A program made the position numbers and the translations under genes. Source: an actinobacterium SCGC AAA278-O22 (GTDB lineage Bacteria > Actinomycetota > Actinomycetes > Nanopelagicales > Nanopelagicaceae). Taken from it: a DNA stretch of 64,000 nucleotides. Each line of letters opens with the position of its first letter. The first letter of the stretch is position 1. The notes beneath the pieces are model-generated. The model had not been told where the DNA came from and searched no databases. It saw nothing but the letters and a program-made list of their open reading frames with translations. The DNA is taken from positions 1 through 64,000 of the forward strand of contig AQUA01000003.1 of assembly GCA_000372185.1 (NCBI GenBank), read 5' to 3'. Shown here piece by piece: positions 55,072-64,000 of this stretch.

Positions 55072-55863
55072 TTATGCCTCCACTGTTGTTGCTGGTGCCT
55101 CGTTTGCTGGTGTTGCTGATTCCAATATCTCTTTTTCGAGTTCATCGGACACAGCTGCAGCTGGTGCTGGAGCTGCTGCAGAGCGTGCCTTGAGGCCTTC
55201 TGCAATTGCATCGGTGATGACGCGAGTAAGAAGTTCGATGGAACGGATTGCATCGTCATTACCAGGAATCTTGTAATCGACCTCGTCTGGATCGCAATTT
55301 GTATCGAGGATTGCAATAACAGGAATACCAAGCTTCTTAGCTTCCTGAACAGCAAGATGTTCTTTCTTTGTATCAACAACCCAGATTGCTGAAGGCAACT
55401 TAGTCATATTGCGGATACCGTCGAGGTTCTTGAAAAGCTTTTCGCGCTCACGGCGAAGAACAAGGAGTTCCTTCTTTGTGAGCAATAGATCGTTTGCACT
55501 CTCAAGAGCTTCGAGCTCCTTGAGGCGCTGAATTCGCTTGTAGACGGTTGGGAAGTTTGTGAGCATTCCACCTAACCAGCGCTCTGTAACTGTTGGCATT
55601 CCAACCCGAGCTGCTTGATCGATGATTGGCTTGTGCGCCTGCTTCTTTGTTCCTACGAATAGGACGTGGCCACCCTTTGCAACAGTCTCCTTAACGAATG
55701 CATAAGCAGAATCGATAAGTGCAAGTGATTGCTGGATGTCGATGATGTAGATGCCATTGCGTTCTGTGAAAATAAAACGCTTCATCTTTGGATTCCAACG
55801 ACGAGTCTGGTGTCCGAAGTGGACGCCGCTGTCGAGGAGTTCGCGCATTGTTACTACTGCCAT
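55072..55863 (-). CDS. rpsB: 30S ribosomal protein S2
   Basis: [58 protein letters not shown]. Confidence 0.98.
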   Translation of the reverse strand: MAVVTMRELLDSGVHFGHQTRRWNPKMKRFIFTERNGIYIIDIQQSLALIDSAYAFVKETVAKGGHVLFVGTKKQAHKPIIDQAARVGMPTVTERWLGGMLTNFPTVYKRIQRLKELEALESANDLLLTKKELLVLRREREKLFKNLDGIRNMTKLPSAIWVVDTKKEHLAVQEAKKLGIPVIAILDTNCDPDEVDYKIPGNDDAIRSIELLTRVITDAIAEGLKARSAAAPAPAAAVSDELEKEILESATPANEAPATTVEA

Positions 55864-55881
55864 GACGGCACGCTCCTTCTT

Positions 55882-55911
55882 AGGTTTTCTGTGCGCAGCA
55901 CTAAAAAACCT
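55882..55911 (-). promoter_or_regulatory. Hairpin in the rpsB 5' leader
   Basis: AGGTTTT-CT-GTGC-GCA-GCAC-TAA-AAAACCT, about 18 nt upstream of the rpsB start. Confidence 0.5.
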
Positions 55912-56111
55912 GCTCGGTTAATGTCTAAGCGATTTACCTAGACCGTCGCACCTACAACGCCGACCACTCATTTAAGAGCGGACCGAAGTGGCTTGTATTC
56001 CCTGAAAATTCAGTTCATACATAGGTGCTGAGATGTCACCAATCTCGCGATTGATGCAGGGCAAATCTTACCTGCCGCCAAGGGGTGCAAAATCCACGCC
56101 CTCCCCCACAA

Positions 56112-57023
56112 CTACGCGCGAGGATGAGCCTGTTTAAAGGCTTTCTGCAATCTTTCGGTTGATACATGGGTATAGATCTGCGTTGTAGCAAGGGATGCAT
56201 GGCCCAAAATTTCTTGAACGGTACGAAGGTCTGCTCCTCCTTCAAGTAAATGTGTTGCCGCAGAATGGCGCAGCGCATGTGGCCCCATTCGTTCGACTCC
56301 TTCTAATGCAGAGAGCGCTTCATACACCACAGTGCGAACAGTGCGTTGATCAATCCTTCCGCCTCGGCTTCCTAAAAAGACAGCTCGCGCAGATTTATCT
56401 GTTGCAATTGATGGCCGGCCATTGTTTAGCCAGTCAGTCAGAGCTTTTATCGCAGGTCCTCCCAGAGGAATGGTGCGCTCTTTATTTCCTTTTCCTAAAA
56501 CACGGATCGTATTGCGGTTGTAATCGACATCATCGATGTCAAGACCGCAGAGTTCAGAGACTCGAGCACCGGAGGCGTAAAGCACTTCCACGATTGCGCA
56601 ATCGCGCTTGGAAATAGGATCATCGAATTCAGCTACGCGAGTTGCCAGTGAATCCATTGCTGTTGATGCATCTACAACGGTGAGAACGTCAGGAAGAGTT
56701 CGATGTCCCTTCGGAGTGGCAAGGGTTGCCCCTACATCTTTTCTTAAGTGTCCCTTTTTCGTTGCCCATTTTGTGAAGAGACGAATAGAGACAGCCCTAC
56801 GCGAGAGCGTTGTTCGCGCTCCCCCTTTGACTTGCAGATTTGCTAACCAAGAACGTATATGTGCGATGGTGATCTGTGAGACATCATCAACCTTCTGCAT
56901 CTCGAGATGGTTCAGAAAACTTTCAAGATCTCCTAAGTAAGCGCGGATAGTGTGCTCAGAGAGAGTGCGTTCCTTCTCAAGATAGCGGGTGTAATCCGCT
57001 TGAATCTCTGCAAAGGAAGGCAT
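56112..57023 (-). CDS. xerC: Tyrosine recombinase XerC
   Basis: LYASGARVSELCGLDIDDVD, HALRHSAATHLLEGGADLRTVQEILGHASLATTQIYTHV. Confidence 0.94.
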   Translation of the reverse strand: MPSFAEIQADYTRYLEKERTLSEHTIRAYLGDLESFLNHLEMQKVDDVSQITIAHIRSWLANLQVKGGARTTLSRRAVSIRLFTKWATKKGHLRKDVGATLATPKGHRTLPDVLTVVDASTAMDSLATRVAEFDDPISKRDCAIVEVLYASGARVSELCGLDIDDVDYNRNTIRVLGKGNKERTIPLGGPAIKALTDWLNNGRPSIATDKSARAVFLGSRGGRIDQRTVRTVVYEALSALEGVERMGPHALRHSAATHLLEGGADLRTVQEILGHASLATTQIYTHVSTERLQKAFKQAHPRA

Positions 57024-57063
57024 GAATAAAGAATATATCCACATCAGTGCGTTACCCCCGTCT

Positions 57064-57091
57064 GTCTTTGATGCGGATACGCATCAAAGAC
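57064..57091. repeat. 28-bp perfect inverted repeat (12-bp arms, 4-nt loop)
   Basis: GTCTTTGATGCG-GATA-CGCATCAAAGAC, in the xerC/small-ORF divergent region. Confidence 0.95.
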
Positions 57092-57105
57092 GATACGGTG
57101 CAGGT

Positions 57106-57342
57106 ATGCGCATTCGAGTCTCTGAATCCATCGCAATTCCCTCACTCAGTCGCGAGCTCGACGGCACAGTCATTCTCTCCATCAATACAGATCTCTCATT
57201 TGAAGATATTGAAGGTTTTATTGGAGATCAGTTTCAACCCGGCGAGCGTGAGGTTGCCTATTCACTCTGGGCAGATGACGAGACACAACGAGTATTTACG
57301 CCTATCGAAGGCAGCACAGATTTCTATATAGATCTTCGCTAA
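57106..57342 (+). CDS. Uncharacterised small acidic protein (79 aa; longer ORF starts at 57022)
   Basis: MRIRVSESIAIPSLSRELDGTVILSINTDLSFEDIEGFIGD...; no family recognised. Start placed downstream of the palindrome. Confidence 0.55.
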   Translation: MRIRVSESIAIPSLSRELDGTVILSINTDLSFEDIEGFIGDQFQPGEREVAYSLWADDETQRVFTPIEGSTDFYIDLR

Positions 57343-57344
57343 AA

Positions 57345-57599
57345 CTACTTTTTATCTATTGCACCCAGTGCAATCAACAAGGTCTCAGGTGAAACTTCGA
57401 GTACTTCGCATAACGGGGCAATCACATCAATCGAGGGGCGTCGCTCTTGTCTGAAGTATCGTGAAATAGTTCCGCGATCGATTCCCACCATTGACGCGAA
57501 ATCTTCATAGGTTGCGATATTTAATTTCACGAGTCTTTGCCCAAGCCAATCAGCCGACTCTTCTTGGGTGTATCTCCTACCCACAGTCTTCGTGCGCAT
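57345..57599 (-). CDS. Small XRE-family HTH protein
   Basis: TYEDFASMVGIDRGTISRYFRQERRPSIDVIAPLCEVLEVSPETLL. Confidence 0.82.
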   Translation of the reverse strand: MRTKTVGRRYTQEESADWLGQRLVKLNIATYEDFASMVGIDRGTISRYFRQERRPSIDVIAPLCEVLEVSPETLLIALGAIDKK

Positions 57600-57640
57600 G
57601 ACGAAAAAGATATATCAACGAGCGGATAAAACGGAAGATA

Positions 57641-59245
57641 TTAGTGAGGTTTGCGGCCCTGTCGTAGAAGTCCAAAGGTCAGCGCATCTTCGAGAGCCAT
57701 AGCAGATGCTGCAATCACATTTTCGTGGACTCCCACGGTATTCCATTCGCCTTTTCCATCAGAAGTCTCGACGAGAACGCGAGTTACTGCGCCTGTACCG
57801 AGACGACCTTCAAGGATACGAACTTTGTAATCTGTGAGTTCGAGGGATGCAAGTTCTGGGTAGAGCTGATTGAGGCCATCACGTAGAGCGTTATCGAAGG
57901 CATTCACTGGGCCATTACCAGCACCTGAGCAAGTGATCTCTTTACCTTGTGCGGTGACAGTTACTTCAGCTTTTGTAATGATTGAATTTTTTTCGTCGCG
58001 CTCGGTTGTTGTGAGCCAGTGATCAATAGTGAAGAAAGATGGACGCTTGCCAGTTGCTTCCTCGCGAAGAAGAAGTTCAAAGGATGCATCTGCTGCTTCA
58101 AAGGTAAATCCTCGTGACTCCATCTCCTTTACTCGATCTACTACGCGACCGATCAATTCGCGATCGCCTTTGAGGTCGATACCAAGTTCAACAGATTTCA
58201 GTTCGATAGATGCACGCCCTGCCATATCGGAGACGAGCATGCGCATATCGTTTCCAACAGATTCTGGATCTTCATGCTGATACAACGCTGGATCGACCTT
58301 GATGGCCGATGCATGAAGTCCTGCTTTGTGAGCAAATGCAGAGACGCCCGTATATGGCTGACGTGGCGATGGAGAAATATTGGTGACTTCTGCAACTGCA
58401 TGTGAAATACGGAATGCTTCACGGAGTGCGTTCTGCGGAAGCACATCCTTCTTCTTCTTTAATTCGAGGTTTGCGATGATGGTGACCAAATCTGCATTGC
58501 CGGTTCGCTCGCCGTATCCATTGAGTGTTCCCTGAACATGGGTAGCGCCAGCTGCAACTGCTGCCATTGAGTTGGCAACTGCGCATCCTGTGTCATTGTG
58601 GCAATGAATGCCAAGTCGAGCAGAGGTGGCACCAAGTACATCGTGAACCACATCAGCAATTTCATCAGGCAACATGCCACCATTGGTATCGCAGAGCGCT
58701 GCAACATCTGCGCCAGCTTCCATAGCAACGCGAATCACTTCGAGCGCATAGGCGCGATTGGCACGGTAACCATCAAAGAAATGTTCCGCGTCAAGAAATA
58801 CGCGTTGACCTTCTTGGCGTAAGTGCTCAATAGAGTCACGAATCATCGCAAGGTTTTCATCGAGAGTTGTCTTCAAAGCTAAATCAACATGGCGGTCATA
58901 GGACTTGGCAACGAGTGTCACCGCTGGTGCACCAGAATCACGAAGTGCGCCGAGTAATACATCGTCGGCAGCTTTTACATTGGGACGTCGAGTTGCTCCG
59001 AATGCGACAAAAGTTGCGTTCTTAAGTTTGAGTTCTTTCTTAGCGAGTGCAAAGAATTCCGTGTCCTTAGGGTTTGCTCCAGGCCATCCACCTTCAATGA
59101 AGCCAACACCGAGATCATCGAGATGGCGCGCGATGGTGAGCTTGTCATGAACTGAAAGATTGAGTCCTTCTTGCTGCGCCCCATCACGAAGTGTGGTGTC
59201 GTAGATATGAAGAGACTCCTTGTCGAAAGAATTGTTGTCAGACAT
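57641..59245 (-). CDS. cimA: Citramalate synthase (2-isopropylmalate synthase family)
   Basis: IYDTTLRDGAQQEGLNLSVHDKL, GIHCHNDTGCAVANS; actinobacterial leuB-ilvE-cimA context. Confidence 0.95.
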   Translation of the reverse strand: MSDNNSFDKESLHIYDTTLRDGAQQEGLNLSVHDKLTIARHLDDLGVGFIEGGWPGANPKDTEFFALAKKELKLKNATFVAFGATRRPNVKAADDVLLGALRDSGAPAVTLVAKSYDRHVDLALKTTLDENLAMIRDSIEHLRQEGQRVFLDAEHFFDGYRANRAYALEVIRVAMEAGADVAALCDTNGGMLPDEIADVVHDVLGATSARLGIHCHNDTGCAVANSMAAVAAGATHVQGTLNGYGERTGNADLVTIIANLELKKKKDVLPQNALREAFRISHAVAEVTNISPSPRQPYTGVSAFAHKAGLHASAIKVDPALYQHEDPESVGNDMRMLVSDMAGRASIELKSVELGIDLKGDRELIGRVVDRVKEMESRGFTFEAADASFELLLREEATGKRPSFFTIDHWLTTTERDEKNSIITKAEVTVTAQGKEITCSGAGNGPVNAFDNALRDGLNQLYPELASLELTDYKVRILEGRLGTGAVTRVLVETSDGKGEWNTVGVHENVIAASAMALEDALTFGLLRQGRKPH

Positions 59246-60327
59246 TAGAGCGCGACCTTCTGAACCCAGCCGTGCTTATCTTCGATTGTGCCATGTTGAA
59301 TAGCGAGCAAATGATTACGAATCTGCATAGTAATTGGCCCAGGTTGTCCATCGCCTGTGACCCATGTACCCATCGCAGATTTAGCTTGACCTACAGGAGA
59401 GACAACTGCGGCAGTTCCACAGGCAAAGATTTCAGAGATTTCACCTGATGTCACACCTTCGCGCCAATCATCAATGGAGAGCATGGCTTCTTCAGTCTTG
59501 TAACCAAGGTCTTTTGCAACGGACAAGATGGAATCGCGCGTAATTCCTGGAAGCAATGTGCCTGTCAACTTTGGAGTAACTACGGTTGCATCAGCGCCTT
59601 TACCTTTAACGAAGTAAAGGTTCATGCCACCCATCTCTTCAATCCACTTACGTTCTTTTGCATCAATCCATACAACTTGGTCGCAACCTTCTTTTGCAGC
59701 AGCTTTCTGCGCAACGAGAGAAGCTGCGTAGTTTCCACCGCACTTTGCTTCACCGGTTCCACCTTGAGCAGCACGAACATACTCAGTTGAAATCCACACT
59801 GATACCGCCTTAGTTGGATCAAAGTAGGCACCTGCTGGAGTTGCAATGAGTAAATAAGTCGCCTTATTGGTAGGACGAACTCCAAGCCCCACTTCAGTAG
59901 CAATCATGAATGGGCGGATGTAAAGAGCTTCTCCAACTTTTCCTGGAGTCCAGCCTGCATCTTGCTTTACAAGTGCATGCACAGTTTCAAGGAATAACTC
60001 TTCTGGCATTTCAGGAAGTGCAAGACGAGCTGCAGATCGCGCAAAGCGACGAGCATTGGCTTCTGGTCGGAATAATGAAATTCCACCATCGGGTTGGCGA
60101 TATGCCTTCATACCTTCAAAGATTTCTTGGCCGTAATGAAACACTGCAGTTGCAGGATCGAGTGAGATTGGGCCGTAAGGCTTGAGCTCTGGTTCTTGCC
60201 ATCCACCAGCTTCAGTCCACTCGCAGACGACCATGTGGTCGGTGTAATACTTTCCGAAACCGCAGTTAGCTACTTTTTCTTCGCGCTCTGCGGCTGGAAC
60301 TGCATGTGGATTGAGAGTGATCTTCAT
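59245..60327 (-). CDS. ilvE: Branched-chain amino acid aminotransferase
   Basis: ATAVFHYGQEIFEGMKAYRQPDGGISLFRPEANARR, EEMGGMNLYFV. Confidence 0.97.
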   Translation of the reverse strand: MKITLNPHAVPAAEREEKVANCGFGKYYTDHMVVCEWTEAGGWQEPELKPYGPISLDPATAVFHYGQEIFEGMKAYRQPDGGISLFRPEANARRFARSAARLALPEMPEELFLETVHALVKQDAGWTPGKVGEALYIRPFMIATEVGLGVRPTNKATYLLIATPAGAYFDPTKAVSVWISTEYVRAAQGGTGEAKCGGNYAASLVAQKAAAKEGCDQVVWIDAKERKWIEEMGGMNLYFVKGKGADATVVTPKLTGTLLPGITRDSILSVAKDLGYKTEEAMLSIDDWREGVTSGEISEIFACGTAAVVSPVGQAKSAMGTWVTGDGQPGPITMQIRNHLLAIQHGTIEDKHGWVQKVAL

Positions 60328-61367
60328 TTACTTCACCAATTCTGCCAACGCTGAACCGATTTCGGTCGTGCCACGCTTTGAATCTCCGCGCGATGCTAAA
60401 TCAGCAGCTACTGCCTTTTCAACATCTCGTGCGGCATCTGTGAGTCCTAAGTGATCAAGCATCATCGCAACCGACATCACCGTTGCAGTGGGATCTGCAA
60501 GATTCTTTCCAGCGATATCTGGTGCTGATCCATGAACAGGCTCGAACATAGATGGGAACTTTCCTGTTGGGTTGATATTGCCCGATGCTGCAAGTCCGAT
60601 TCCACCGCAGATTGCGGCAGCAATGTCGGTCAAGATATCTCCGAAGAGGTTATCTGTGACTACTACATCAAAGCGCTCTGGGTTGGTGACAAAGAACATC
60701 GAGGCTGCATCAACGTGTAAATAATCTGTTGTGACCTGTGGAAATTCTTTTGCAACTTGATTGAAAGTGCGAGTCCACAATCCACCAGCACGTGTAAGAA
60801 CGTTGTTCTTATGTACAAGTGTGAGCTTCTTACGATCACGAGCTGCAGCGCGTGCGAATGCATCACGGATGACACGTTCTGCACCACGGCGAGTGTTCAG
60901 TGATTCCTCAGTTGCGATTTCAGCATCAGTGCCTTCTGCAAGTACGCCACCAGCTCCAACATAGGGACCTTCAGTACCTTCGCGAACAACCACGAAATCG
61001 ATAGGAGCTTTGGTGGCAAGTGGCCCTGTCACACCTGGCATCAATTTTGCAGGGCGCAGATTGATGTAATGATCAAAGGCAAAGCGCAATTTCAGCAGAA
61101 GACCGCGCTCGAGAACTCCACTAGGAACAGTGGGATCTCCTACGGCCCCAAGCAGAATCACATCAGACTTAGCAAGCTCTGCGAGAACTGAGTCAGGAAG
61201 TACTTCGCCAGTACGGTGCCAATATCCAGCGCCAAGGTCGTAGTGAGTCTTGTTAAATGTCACGCCATATTTAGCGGCTACAACATCAAGAACTTTAAGA
61301 CCTTCACCCACAACTTCGGTTCCGATACCGTCGCCTGGAATGACTGCAAGATTAATTGTTCGAGACA

Positions 61368-61368
<1 letters not shown>
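60328..61368 (-). CDS. leuB: 3-isopropylmalate dehydrogenase
   Basis: [56 protein letters not shown]. Confidence 0.96.
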
Positions 61369-63999
<2,631 letters not shown>

Positions 64000-64000
64000 T

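Overview
The window is a gene-dense, almost entirely housekeeping stretch of an actinobacterial chromosome. Short intergenic gaps, abutting genes and low GC for the phylum suggest a streamlined, possibly freshwater acI/Nanopelagicales-like genome; this lineage guess is inference. Left block (about 91-12920, mostly + strand): iclR-type regulator, leuCD, HU, plsC, gpsA, ddl, thiL, rpmB, recG, rsmD, coaD, DUF177, rpmF and a truncated rnc. Right block (about 12921-64000, mostly - strand): recX, recA, DUF3046, clgR, cinA, pgsA, rimO, rodZ-like, ftsK, rnj, dapA, thyX, dapB, M16 peptidase, pnp, rpsO, ribF, truB, rbfA, infB, nusA, rimP, proS, ispG, rseP, dxr, potABCD, an aldehyde dehydrogenase, rlmN, cdsA, frr, pyrH, tsf, rpsB, xerC, cimA, ilvE, leuB, serA, ilvC. 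The strongest anomaly is a 95-bp perfect inverted repeat: bases 1-95 (3' end of recX) equal the reverse complement of 12916-13010. The internal copy cuts rnc (RNase III) off after about 92 codons, so 12916 is either an assembly/amplification chimera or a real rearrangement breakpoint. Other leads are non-coding: a perfect actinobacterial SOS box between recA and yaaA, a 28-bp perfect palindrome beside xerC, candidate operators at iclR/leuC, hup and rpmB, structured leaders of pnp/rpsO/rpsB, and a polyamine-uptake module inserted into a core operon. I found no CRISPR array, prophage, transposase, rRNA or convincing tRNA, and no convincing novel multi-gene system.
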